From Anoxybacterium sp963668245 (GTDB taxonomy: Bacteria; Bacillota; Clostridia; Peptostreptococcales; Anaerovoracaceae), in contig OY764195.2 in assembly GCA_963668245.2 (NCBI GenBank), positions 992,001-1,056,000 on the forward strand: a stretch of 64,000 nucleotides of DNA. The letters are read 5' to 3'. This document shows, piece by piece, positions 32,501-40,604 of the stretch. Position numbers and translations under genes: made by a program. Position 1 is the first letter of the stretch, and each line of letters starts with the position of its first letter. The notes beneath the pieces are model-generated. The model was not told the origin of the DNA, did not search any database, and saw only the letters and a list, made by a program, of their open reading frames with translations.

Positions 32501-35459
32501 TTTCAAAGACTTTTCTACAAAAGAAAACAATTGGCTTTGCCCAGACAATTATCAGATTACCAATAAGCATAAGGTAACGAGTAAGACTTCTCCAACCAAC
32601 ATCGGATTGCAATTTTTAGCGATTCTTTCTGCTAGGGACTTTGGATTTGAAACTTTGAGTCGGACGTTAGAAGAGACCGAAAACTTATTATATACTGTGG
32701 TAACGTTAGAGAAAAAACACGGTCATCTCTACAATTGGTACAATACAAAAACTTTGGAAATCTTGCCACCGGCGTATCTGTCAACGGTAGACAGTGGAAA
32801 TTTTTTTGGGCATCTCATAACACTGAAAAACGGATTGATAGAACAGAAAGAAAAACAAATCGTTTCTCAAGTATTTTTAGAAGAGCTAGAAAATAAAATT
32901 AGTTTGGCATTTGAAAATCACGAAACGTCTCTAAACTATGAAACCTATGGATCGTTGCTTCTTTCACTTGCACAGATTCAGGAACGGTTAACCGAAAAAC
33001 AAGCAAAATCGAAAGAAGAATTTCGAATTACAGAAGAAATTAACTACATGATTCAAAGCGTTACGGAAGAAATTTCAGCTTTTGGATTGACAGATCAAAA
33101 CATATCTGCTGCACCAACTATGCTAGAATGTCAGCAAAAAGGCAATGAATTTGCAGAGGAAATGAATGGTAGGATTGATGGATTATGCCGAATTATTGAT
33201 AATATGCTGGAGGAAGCAGATTTTCAGTTTTTGTTTGGCAAGAAGAGAAACCTATTTCATATTGGCTATCATGTAGATTCTCAAACCTTGGATGCAGGGA
33301 GTTACGATTTGATTGCATCTGAATCGCTGCTTACTAGTTTTCTTGCTATTGCACGGGGCGATGTGCCTGTAAAACACTGGTATAAATTATCTAGACCGCT
33401 AACCATGGTAAACGGGATTCCTGCTTTTGTATCTTGGAGTGGGACAATGTTCGAATATTTGATGCCGAATTTAGTGTTAAGAGAATATGAAGGTTCTGTT
33501 TTTTCGGATACCTATAAAGCGGCGGTTATGCAGCATATTAAATATGGGGAACGAATGAAGATTCCTTGGGGAATCTCTGAATCCCAGTACTACCGATTTG
33601 ACCTTGATTCAAATTACCAGTATAAAGCTTTTGGAATTCCAGAATTGCGTTTACAACCTTCCGTGAGCAATTCCCTTGTAGTTGCGCCCTATGCAACGAT
33701 GCTGGCCTTGGAGTACTCTAAGGAAGAAGCTCAGATTAATCTGAAAAGGATGAAGGAAATGGGTGCCTTTGGTGATTATGGATTCTATGAAGCTATGGAT
33801 TTTAATGCACCAGATCCAGTTAGCATGAAGCCATATTGTATTGTCAAATCCTTTATGGCTCACCATCAAGGAATGACCTTGGTTGCCATCGATAACTTCT
33901 TAAATAGCGGTATCATGCGCAATCGATTTCATGCCGAACCTATTGTAAAAGCAACAGAAGTACTTCTGGAGGAAAAAAGGCAGACCTACTTTGTTTCTAA
34001 TACAAAGCGTGGATATACGGTTAGTTTGAAAAAAGCTTACACCACGGAAGATGATACCCTTGGTAGAAGATATGTGAGCAAAGTTTCCCCGGCTATCCCA
34101 GCAGTAAACTATATGTCCAATAACCAGTATTCTTTGATGATTACATCAGATGGAGATGGATTTAGCAATTATAACGGTATGATGCTATATCGTTTCAGAG
34201 CAGATGTTTATGCAAATACAGGAAACTTTATCTATATTAAGGATATGAAAGACAATAAAGTCTGGAGCACAACCTATCATCCAACGAAAAAAGAACCAGA
34301 CGATTATCAGGTCATTTTTTCGCCGCATCAGGCAGAATTTAGAAGACGAGATGGTGATATCACTACTTACACTCAAGTAGGAGTATCCATCACTCATGAC
34401 CTGGAAGTACGCAAAGTAACGTTGACCAATCACAGCAGAGAAGAGAAGAATCTTGAAATTACTAGCTATATGGAGGTGGTTGGAGATCGATACTTAGCTG
34501 AGATTAGTCATCCTGCATTTAATAAATTATTTGTAGAGAGTGAGTATCTGGAGGAAGATGGAATTTTTCTCTCGAGACGAAGGAGCAGTGGAGGAGAGGA
34601 AAATCCATATATTATCCATATGGTTCGTGGTGGTTCTAAAGAAATAGAACACTTAGAGTATGAAAATGATAGGCTTAGATTTATAGGAAGAAATCATACC
34701 GTAGAAAACCCAGATGCAGTGATGAAGGATATCCCTCTTGGCAATCATGCAGGGTTTTCAAATGATCCAATTATGAGCATGAGGGCTAGAATTACACTGA
34801 GGGCTGAAGAGTCAGCTACGATATCCTTTGTCACGGGTATCTGTGGCAGCAAGGAAGATGCAGTAAAAATTGGTCATGAGTTGAGTTTTCTATATCGTAT
34901 CGATGATGTGTTTGAAAAGGCACGGCTTCAAAGTAAAATGGAACTTCGGTATTTGAATATTACAAAGCAACAGGTCAATGCATTTCAAGATTTAATCAGC
35001 CCGATTTACTACACGTCAAACCACTATAGAGGCCCGGTTGAAAGTATTAGACGTAATTGGAAAAATCAAAGTTTTCTTTGGAGGTTTGGTGTTTCGGGTG
35101 ATAATCCGATTATGTTGCTCCGAGTAACTTCTATTGAAGAAGCTGGAATTATCAAGGACGTGCTGAAGGCGTATGAGTATTTGAGAATCAATAAGATTCA
35201 AGTGGATTTAATCATATTAAGTGAAGCGAAACACGGATATATGCAAGAAGTGACAGACCTACTAAACGATATGATTAGTTCATTAAAAATATATGATGAA
35301 GACAGAACAAAACCGAGTTTGTTTATTCTCCATTCATATCAGATGGTACCAGCAGAGATTGATTTACTGTTTACTGTAGCGAAGATTGTATTTTCTGAGA
35401 AAACAGGGGTTTACTTTAGAGACATCAAGGAAACCTTGAAAGAAACCATGGAAGATTGA
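29508..35459 (+). CDS. Cyclic beta-1,2-glucan synthase, GT84/glycoamylase-like half (NdvB/Cgs N-terminal part)
   Basis: 1983 residues. A cytoplasmic N-terminal region (1-395) precedes membrane helices at about 400-460. The GT84 catalytic domain has the DxD motif ITLDADSS (near 618) and REHRWIRGDWQLLPW (near 764). More helices follow at about 805-850 and 925-975. From about 983 a glycoamylase-like domain (LILETARRTWRFFKDF, STVDSGNFFGHL, FVSWSGTMFEYLMPN near 1305) is followed from about 1495 by a GH94-type beta-sandwich (NTKRGYTVSLKKAY.. to about 1900). NdvB/Cgs polymerise UDP-glucose into membrane-linked beta-1,2-glucan and cyclise it. Full-length relatives are about 2800 residues; this ends where their GH94 module would begin, and the next gene supplies that module. 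Confidence 0.85.
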   Translation: MLLGMLNSQMKKRLFAETREIAEPLSPKEWEAEMEALAQSHKTVKWKRHNFVVGNSNQIAYNKLNTIRYHIGEVSPDIISLIPSARWLFDNFQMMYREIKKVKTTGTSYARLPILEEGEDKGFPRIYVVAREMISLTGGYLTEENISMMMKAYQKELSLFDKEVWILPEMLGLVLLKKITEVSEDIVHRIQVKWEADRFVKEKLNEKTGKLDVEPLLVPIGYNCFDDASYHSHVIYLLKNMAMDDDSIQRYAAFHCKSGHHMNPSDVFKEEGIRESLLESKIRTLIGSLREVNQMDEEKLFEELSHLEHILSQDPAGIYPQMDAESRGSYRQVIERLAQKYNLDDNVIGNTCITLSLENANDIHHGNHVGAYIVGKGLPILKAKITGHPSPKVVGDKNKKGLVYMGFVIVTLILVFGLVFTMMRTQTIAGYQWAIFAIIGTPILFGIAFDIVNRLFTKAIKVKKIPAMDYLKEIPDDARTFVVMPVIISSASQGIDYLARLRNHYLANNQNNLYFALLADYADAKSEVCESDQEITEALLAKIDKMNKLYPGEHLRFSLFIRSRKWNSSENCYMGWERKRGKLEEFNGYLTGTPKEQTSFSVVKTDESIFSTYRYVITLDADSSLVRDNAAKLVGMIDHPLNRAILDTSKMKLEAGYAIIQPTVRNHIYDKNGSVFPKIAGGQDGLVHYSSMISDIYQDVFQEGSYIGKGIYNLEVFHEILHNKIPENRVLSHDLLESCFVRTAFSGAANIMDDFPGTVLSFAKREHRWIRGDWQLLPWIFGGSEISKVSRWKMLDNLRRSIVPLCKVLFILLNLAFIPQAWYFWIPIIFFSDLLGFASLFFSIVLTKIKRPRLAIVWTKLQKDMVVMGLRMGTELMLTPYKAWNATDAIVRTIYRLAISKKNLLMWNPSDAVEKSVSNTPKGYFLHMWMTLIPSALIVVLLFLNARNDIGILIFGIVAIAWGLSFIIAYYLSKPQVIAYQPSEEELILETARRTWRFFKDFSTKENNWLCPDNYQITNKHKVTSKTSPTNIGLQFLAILSARDFGFETLSRTLEETENLLYTVVTLEKKHGHLYNWYNTKTLEILPPAYLSTVDSGNFFGHLITLKNGLIEQKEKQIVSQVFLEELENKISLAFENHETSLNYETYGSLLLSLAQIQERLTEKQAKSKEEFRITEEINYMIQSVTEEISAFGLTDQNISAAPTMLECQQKGNEFAEEMNGRIDGLCRIIDNMLEEADFQFLFGKKRNLFHIGYHVDSQTLDAGSYDLIASESLLTSFLAIARGDVPVKHWYKLSRPLTMVNGIPAFVSWSGTMFEYLMPNLVLREYEGSVFSDTYKAAVMQHIKYGERMKIPWGISESQYYRFDLDSNYQYKAFGIPELRLQPSVSNSLVVAPYATMLALEYSKEEAQINLKRMKEMGAFGDYGFYEAMDFNAPDPVSMKPYCIVKSFMAHHQGMTLVAIDNFLNSGIMRNRFHAEPIVKATEVLLEEKRQTYFVSNTKRGYTVSLKKAYTTEDDTLGRRYVSKVSPAIPAVNYMSNNQYSLMITSDGDGFSNYNGMMLYRFRADVYANTGNFIYIKDMKDNKVWSTTYHPTKKEPDDYQVIFSPHQAEFRRRDGDITTYTQVGVSITHDLEVRKVTLTNHSREEKNLEITSYMEVVGDRYLAEISHPAFNKLFVESEYLEEDGIFLSRRRSSGGEENPYIIHMVRGGSKEIEHLEYENDRLRFIGRNHTVENPDAVMKDIPLGNHAGFSNDPIMSMRARITLRAEESATISFVTGICGSKEDAVKIGHELSFLYRIDDVFEKARLQSKMELRYLNITKQQVNAFQDLISPIYYTSNHYRGPVESIRRNWKNQSFLWRFGVSGDNPIMLLRVTSIEEAGIIKDVLKAYEYLRINKIQVDLIILSEAKHGYMQEVTDLLNDMISSLKIYDEDRTKPSLFILHSYQMVPAEIDLLFTVAKIVFSEKTGVYFRDIKETLKETMED

Positions 35460-35484
35460 GAATGCAAAAATAGGAGGATTTGAT

Positions 35485-37929
35485 ATGGAAAACGAGAATT
35501 TATCATCTTCAACGCGGCAAGGAAGAGAGCAACAATTAGAATATTTTAATGGATTTGGCGGATTTTCAAAAGGTGGAAAAGAATATGAGGTTTTGGTCGA
35601 CGCAGAAAAAAAACCTCCAACGCCATGGATTAATGTGATTGCCAACAAAAACTTTGGATTTCATATTTCAGAATCTGGAGGGGGATTTACTTGGGCTCAT
35701 AACAGTAGAGAAAACAAACTAACGTCTTGGTCCAATGATCCAGTTTCCGATAAAGCCTCAGAAGCCATTTATATCAAAGATGAATTAACAGGGCGGATAA
35801 TGACGCCTATGGCACTGGGGAGATCGGATAGTGGTGCTTATCGTGTTCGCCATGGATTTGGTTACACTGTGTTTCATCATGAAGAAGAATCACTAGATCA
35901 AGAGTTGACGGTTTTTACTCCCCTAGAAGAACCATTAAAAATATGGGTATTGAAGTTAACCAATACCATGGAGTATGATCGTTACTTTTCCTTGACTTAT
36001 TATGTTGAATGGGTACTTGGTGTTGAGAGAGACTTTACACATCCTTATATTGTATCGTTTTATAATAATGAGCACGAATATCTTTATGCGAAAAGCATTT
36101 ATAACTATGACTATCGAAAACAGAATGCGTTTATGTTTTCAAGCGAGATGATTACAGGATATACAGGGGATCGGCAGGAATTTTTGGGGCGTACAGGATC
36201 TGTCACAAAACCAGAAAATTTAACGAGTAAGCTAAGCTGTAATACGGGAGCTGGTTATGATCCTTGTGGTGCCATTCAGGTTTCGGTTACGGTCAAACCA
36301 CAGGAAACAAAAACCATCGTATTTTGCTTAGGAGAAAGTGAGAACTTTGAAGAAATAGAAGAGCTACGCAGGAAATATAGGGATATCCAAAAGGCAGAGG
36401 AGGAACGAGAAAAAATAAGACAATATTGGGATGAATTACTTGGGACAATTCAGGTGAAAACCAATGATTCTGCCATCGACTATATGGTAAATGGCTGGCT
36501 TTTATATCAGACACTAACTTGTCGTATCAATGCAAGAGCTGCTTTTTATCAATGTGGGGGTGCCTATGGATTTCGGGATCAATTACAAGATACCTTGTCT
36601 TTACTCTATAGTGATCCAAAGATAATGAAAAGGCAAATTCTCACAGCGGCTAGTAGGCAATTTGAGGAAGGGGATGTCCAGCATTGGTGGCATCCACCTA
36701 CAGGAGTTGGTGTTAGGACAAGAATTACAGACGATTTGCTGTGGCTCCCTTACACAACAGCTGCATATATTAAAGCGACAGGAGATCACGAAATATTAAA
36801 TGAAAAGGTAAATTATATCAAAGGACCAATTCTTCAAGAAAGTCAGCATGAAATTATGTTTACCCCTGAGCTATCGGAACGAGAAGATAATATTTATGAG
36901 CACTGTAAGCAGACGATTTTGCATACTAGACTTGGTACCCATGGACTACCCTTGATGGGAGGCGGTGACTGGAACGATGGAATGAACCATGTTGGGATAG
37001 AGGGTACAGGAGAAAGTGTGTGGCTAGGCTGGTTTTTCTATACTGTGATCTCAGAGTTTATTCCGCTTTGCCATTTGGCTGGAGACGGGGAATACGCAAA
37101 AGAATTGGAAGCGTTACAAACCAGTATGCAGAAAAACTTAGAAGCGAATGCATGGGATGGGGATTGGTATTTACGTGCTTTCTATGATGACGGTACAAAA
37201 TTAGGTTCAAAAGAAAACGATGAATGCAAAATCGATTCAATCAGCCAATCCTGGAGTATTATTTCAGGTGCGGCTCAAAAAGAACGATCTCATCATGCAT
37301 TACTTTCAGCGTGGAGACATTTGGTTCATGAAGAAGACGGGATTTCACTATTACTATCACCACCTTTTGATAAAACGGATCACGATCCGGGATATATCAA
37401 AAAATATTATCCAGGCATTCGAGAAAACGGAGGACAGTATACCCATGCAGCAGTATGGCTTGCCATAGCTGCCGCGATGGATGGGGACTATCCTATGGCG
37501 TACACGTTGTTTTCTATGTTAAACCCAGTTCATGCTACTTCAAAAAAGAAAGATGCTATGAAATATGAGAAAGAACCATACGTAATGATTGCTGATATCT
37601 CCCTAAGTGCCCCTTACACAGGTAGGGGGGGCTGGAGTTGGTATACGGGGTCTGCAGGATGGATGTATCAGGGACTTGTAAAATGGTTCTTAGGAATCAG
37701 AAAAGAACAGGATCATTTAACCATCAATCCTGCGACTCCGGCGAGTTTTGGAGATTATACCGTATGTTATAAAGCTGGGGATACGGAATATGAGATACAC
37801 GTAATTAGAACAGGAGCAATCAACTATGAGATGAAAGAATTTATAATAGATGATAAACAAGTAGAAGAACAGAAGATTCCTCTTTATCAAGATGGAAAGA
37901 AACATTATGTTCAAGTCACATATGCTTAA
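35485..37929 (+). CDS. GH94 phosphorylase-like half of cyclic beta-1,2-glucan synthase
   Basis: 814 residues: an N-terminal beta-sandwich (LEYFNGFGGFSKGGKEYEVLV, TPWINVIANKNFGFHISESGGGFTW, LTSWSNDPVSDKASEAIYI), a helical linker (about 290-325), then an (alpha/alpha)6 barrel with VRTRITDDLLWLPY, the catalytic-acid motif GGGDWNDGMNHVG (Asp near 495) and phosphate-site RENGGQYTHAAVW. In fused NdvB/Cgs this module trims the glucan by phosphorolysis and sets ring size. It is 25 bases after the synthase gene with its own AGGAGGA site. It is shorter than free-standing 1,2-beta-oligoglucan phosphorylases (about 1100 residues), and its wording matches the C-terminal third of NdvB. A related oligosaccharide phosphorylase role is the alternative. 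Confidence 0.85.
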   Translation: MENENLSSSTRQGREQQLEYFNGFGGFSKGGKEYEVLVDAEKKPPTPWINVIANKNFGFHISESGGGFTWAHNSRENKLTSWSNDPVSDKASEAIYIKDELTGRIMTPMALGRSDSGAYRVRHGFGYTVFHHEEESLDQELTVFTPLEEPLKIWVLKLTNTMEYDRYFSLTYYVEWVLGVERDFTHPYIVSFYNNEHEYLYAKSIYNYDYRKQNAFMFSSEMITGYTGDRQEFLGRTGSVTKPENLTSKLSCNTGAGYDPCGAIQVSVTVKPQETKTIVFCLGESENFEEIEELRRKYRDIQKAEEEREKIRQYWDELLGTIQVKTNDSAIDYMVNGWLLYQTLTCRINARAAFYQCGGAYGFRDQLQDTLSLLYSDPKIMKRQILTAASRQFEEGDVQHWWHPPTGVGVRTRITDDLLWLPYTTAAYIKATGDHEILNEKVNYIKGPILQESQHEIMFTPELSEREDNIYEHCKQTILHTRLGTHGLPLMGGGDWNDGMNHVGIEGTGESVWLGWFFYTVISEFIPLCHLAGDGEYAKELEALQTSMQKNLEANAWDGDWYLRAFYDDGTKLGSKENDECKIDSISQSWSIISGAAQKERSHHALLSAWRHLVHEEDGISLLLSPPFDKTDHDPGYIKKYYPGIRENGGQYTHAAVWLAIAAAMDGDYPMAYTLFSMLNPVHATSKKKDAMKYEKEPYVMIADISLSAPYTGRGGWSWYTGSAGWMYQGLVKWFLGIRKEQDHLTINPATPASFGDYTVCYKAGDTEYEIHVIRTGAINYEMKEFIIDDKQVEEQKIPLYQDGKKHYVQVTYA

Positions 37930-38055
37930 ACTCATACAAATGTTACTATTATTTCAGCAGAACGTTCCTTTTCAAAATATGACTGGAACAAAAACACTCT
38001 TTTCAAAACATGATTACAAAATAATACTCCTTTTTTCAAAATCAGCTTAACTCCA

Positions 38056-38096
38056 AACAATAAAACGACTGCCTTGGCAGTCGTTTTATTGTTTCC
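38056..38096. terminator. Bidirectional terminator between the glucan and Ehr-like operons
   Basis: AACAATAAAACGACTGCC pairs with the GGCAGTCGTTTTATTGTT stretch directly following. A- and T-rich flanks serve both converging operons. Confidence 0.9.
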
Positions 38097-38162
38097 GATT
38101 GGTTCGTCATTTTGGAAAGCCCAGCTTAATTGCTGGCTTTCCTAGGCCAACGTGCTGAAGCC

Positions 38163-39011
38163 TTACTTCATTTGGTTGATTGCTTTTAAAATCCCATAGA
38201 TGATTGCACGGGGCCTTGGTGGACAGCCAGGGATATAGACATCTACAGGAATCAAAGAGTCAATTCCATTTTTTGTGGCATAGGAATCTTGGAAAATACC
38301 ACCACTGCAAGCACAAGCGCCTACTGCAACCACCAGCTTTGGAGCAGGTGTGGCTTCGTAAGTTTTAAGGAGCGCTTGCTCCATATTGCGTGTTGCAGTT
38401 CCTGTCACCAAAAGCATATCTGCATGCCTTGGAGAAGCTACAAAATGAACTCCAAAGCGCTCAATATCGTTGTAAGGATTCCCAGACGAATTGATTTCAT
38501 AATCACACCCGTTACAGGAGCCAGAATCCACTTCTCTTATTTGCAAGCTCCTTCCAAATTTCTTCAAGATAGCTTTTTCTAAACGATGGCCCAGTTCTTC
38601 ATTGGTTTCCTGCAAATCCATCAAATTGGAAGAATTCTTAGCTATTGCACGATCTGATTGTTCCTCTTTTGAGGAAATTTCTTTTTTCTCCAGGAGAGAC
38701 TTGACTCTCAGACTGGTTCTCGATTTCTGCGCCAACTCAAATTCTGCCATTTCTATCACTGCATTGGAAGGGCAGATTTCTTGACAAAGAAAACAGAAAA
38801 TGCATTGATCGTAGTTGATCCCAAGTTGTGAGGTGTTCCCAATTGGAGTGATTGCACTAGAAGGACAGCGCGCAGCACATTGACCGCATTGTTTGCAAAG
38901 ACTCGTATCTATGGCTGGCTTTCCAACGATATGACTAGCTTCGATGGGGCCTTTTGGATACTTTACCGTCACCCTTGGGTATTTTAATATCTTCTGAATC
39001 ACATGGAACAT
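38163..39011 (-). CDS. Fused ferredoxin + NuoB/HycG-like small subunit of an Ehr-type complex
   Basis: 282 residues. The N-terminal half carries two [4Fe-4S] ferredoxin motifs (CKQCGQCAARCP near 39 and CIFCFLCQEICP near 71), as in HyfH/HycF/NuoI. After a charged linker (about 100-150) the C-terminal half is NuoB/HyfI-like with GSCNGCDYEI, VAVGACACSGG and IPGCPPRP, the cysteines that hold the terminal 4Fe-4S cluster. In most complexes these are separate subunits, so this is a fusion. It is the last gene of the minus-strand operon, downstream of the large subunit by 14 bases, with AGAGGAG before its ATG. It should pass electrons to or from the quinone-site-like region at the membrane. Confidence 0.88.
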   Translation of the reverse strand: MFHVIQKILKYPRVTVKYPKGPIEASHIVGKPAIDTSLCKQCGQCAARCPSSAITPIGNTSQLGINYDQCIFCFLCQEICPSNAVIEMAEFELAQKSRTSLRVKSLLEKKEISSKEEQSDRAIAKNSSNLMDLQETNEELGHRLEKAILKKFGRSLQIREVDSGSCNGCDYEINSSGNPYNDIERFGVHFVASPRHADMLLVTGTATRNMEQALLKTYEATPAPKLVVAVGACACSGGIFQDSYATKNGIDSLIPVDVYIPGCPPRPRAIIYGILKAINQMK

Positions 39012-39025
39012 AAGCTGACTCCTCT

Positions 39026-40600
39026 TTATAAATCATTTCCAGCGTAGGATAAATTAAAACTCTTATTGATTAGTGGAAAATCAGGAACAATATTTCCTTG
39101 TACAGCGTGGCATAATGCAGGCCAATTACAAAAGGAAGGGGTCCTAATTTTATACCTGCAAATCGTGTTGTTTTCACCTATTTTAACATAGTGAATATTC
39201 TCTCCTCGTGGAGATTCGACTATTCCATATCCAAATGAACCAGATGGAATATGGGGGATTTCTTCATGAATTGGACCATCAGGGATTGATGCAGCTGCAT
39301 CGCAAATCAATTGAATGGACTGATAGCATTCAAAGAGTTTCACCTTGACCCTGCTGTTTACGTCTCCATCTATCATCACTGGGATCTGAAGAGCCAGTTT
39401 CCCATACGCAGCATAAGGGAACGTGCGGCGTACATCATACTGGATTCCAGAGGCTCTTGCTGCTGGACCAACAGCATGAAGATCATTGGCAATGCTCGAC
39501 TTTAAGATGCCAGTATTTTCAATGCGATCTGCAAATAGACTGTTTTGCATCACAATATTTTCAGTATCGTGAAGTTCCTTTTCTATTTCTTTGATTTTGG
39601 CAATCAACTGTGCTTCTTTTCCATTCAGAAAATCCTTACGAATTCCTCCAGGCTGATTGACACTTCGCATAAATCTTCTGCCGCAGAGAATGTCTGCGAT
39701 GGCAAAACACCAATCACGAATCATATTGAATTGAGAAGCAGCAAATCCATAGGCCACATCGGTACAAACTCCTGCCAAATCACCAAAGTGGCTAATGAGC
39801 CTTTCCAGTTCAGCAAAAATGACACGGGTGTATGCTGCCCTCATTGGAATTTGAAGATCAGAAATTGCTTCAATTGCTTGGCAATAGGCCATCGAGTTTG
39901 CGATGGTTTCATCCCCTGAGATTCGTTCGGATATGAAATAACAGTGCTCTATGGTCTTACCTTGACAAAGCTTTTCTATTCCCTTATGTACAAAATACAG
40001 CTGAGCCTCCAAATTTAAAATTGGCTCTCCTGCCAGACTAAAGCGAAAATGTCCCGGTTCGATTATGCCTGCATGAACGGGCCCCACTGGGATTTCGAAA
40101 ATGCCTGTACCAAAGATTTCTTTAAAAGAAATTGGTTCGTTTGCCCATTCGGGTTTGTGAAATGAGGGATATTCATCTCGCATTGGATACATATCCTTTG
40201 GCCAGTTATGATGAAATATAAGCCTTTTTGGATCAGGGTGCCCAATTGGGAAAAGTCCGAACAAATCATGGATTTCCCGTTCATATTGAGAGGCAGATGG
40301 GACTGCCACTGCAATAGAAGGAAATTCAGGAGCGGACCCTGTTTCCATGGATAAAGAAATGAAGCACCCTGTTTGCACATCGGAAAACAAATACGTAATG
40401 ACAAAGGGATGCCTTGGTTTATTGATTTGAACTGCAAAAAGGTTAGCCAAAGAGTATCCCAAACGAATGAAGTGCTTGCTGATCTTTTCGGCTGTACCAA
40501 ATTCAATTTTAAGAGAAATCACATTTTTATGAATCGATGATTCTAAAATGATTCCAGAAAACTGTGCTTCTAATTGTTTTTTTTGTTTTATTAGTTCCAT
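39026..40600 (-). CDS. HycE/HyfG-like (NuoC+NuoD) large subunit lacking NiFe ligands
   Basis: 524 residues: NuoC-like N-terminus (to about 170, with REIHDLFGLFPIGHPDPKRLIFHHNWP) fused to a NuoD-like part, the HycE/HyfG layout. True group-4 hydrogenases have ERVCGICG near the start of the NuoD part and DPCxxC at the end. Here the corresponding segments read ERISGDETIANS and INKSFNLSYAGNDL, and no CxxC exists anywhere in the protein. It therefore cannot bind a NiFe centre and should not make or use H2. The ribosome site overlaps the end of the upstream antiporter-like gene, so translation is coupled. Confidence 0.88.
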   Translation of the reverse strand: MELIKQKKQLEAQFSGIILESSIHKNVISLKIEFGTAEKISKHFIRLGYSLANLFAVQINKPRHPFVITYLFSDVQTGCFISLSMETGSAPEFPSIAVAVPSASQYEREIHDLFGLFPIGHPDPKRLIFHHNWPKDMYPMRDEYPSFHKPEWANEPISFKEIFGTGIFEIPVGPVHAGIIEPGHFRFSLAGEPILNLEAQLYFVHKGIEKLCQGKTIEHCYFISERISGDETIANSMAYCQAIEAISDLQIPMRAAYTRVIFAELERLISHFGDLAGVCTDVAYGFAASQFNMIRDWCFAIADILCGRRFMRSVNQPGGIRKDFLNGKEAQLIAKIKEIEKELHDTENIVMQNSLFADRIENTGILKSSIANDLHAVGPAARASGIQYDVRRTFPYAAYGKLALQIPVMIDGDVNSRVKVKLFECYQSIQLICDAAASIPDGPIHEEIPHIPSGSFGYGIVESPRGENIHYVKIGENNTICRYKIRTPSFCNWPALCHAVQGNIVPDFPLINKSFNLSYAGNDL

Positions 40601-40604
40601 TGCA

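Noticed and set aside
39026..40600. A group-4 [NiFe]-hydrogenase large subunit (HycE/HyfG)
   Set aside because: Overall similarity fits, but both CxxC nickel-ligand motifs are replaced and no CxxC exists in the protein, so a hydrogenase activity call is not supported.
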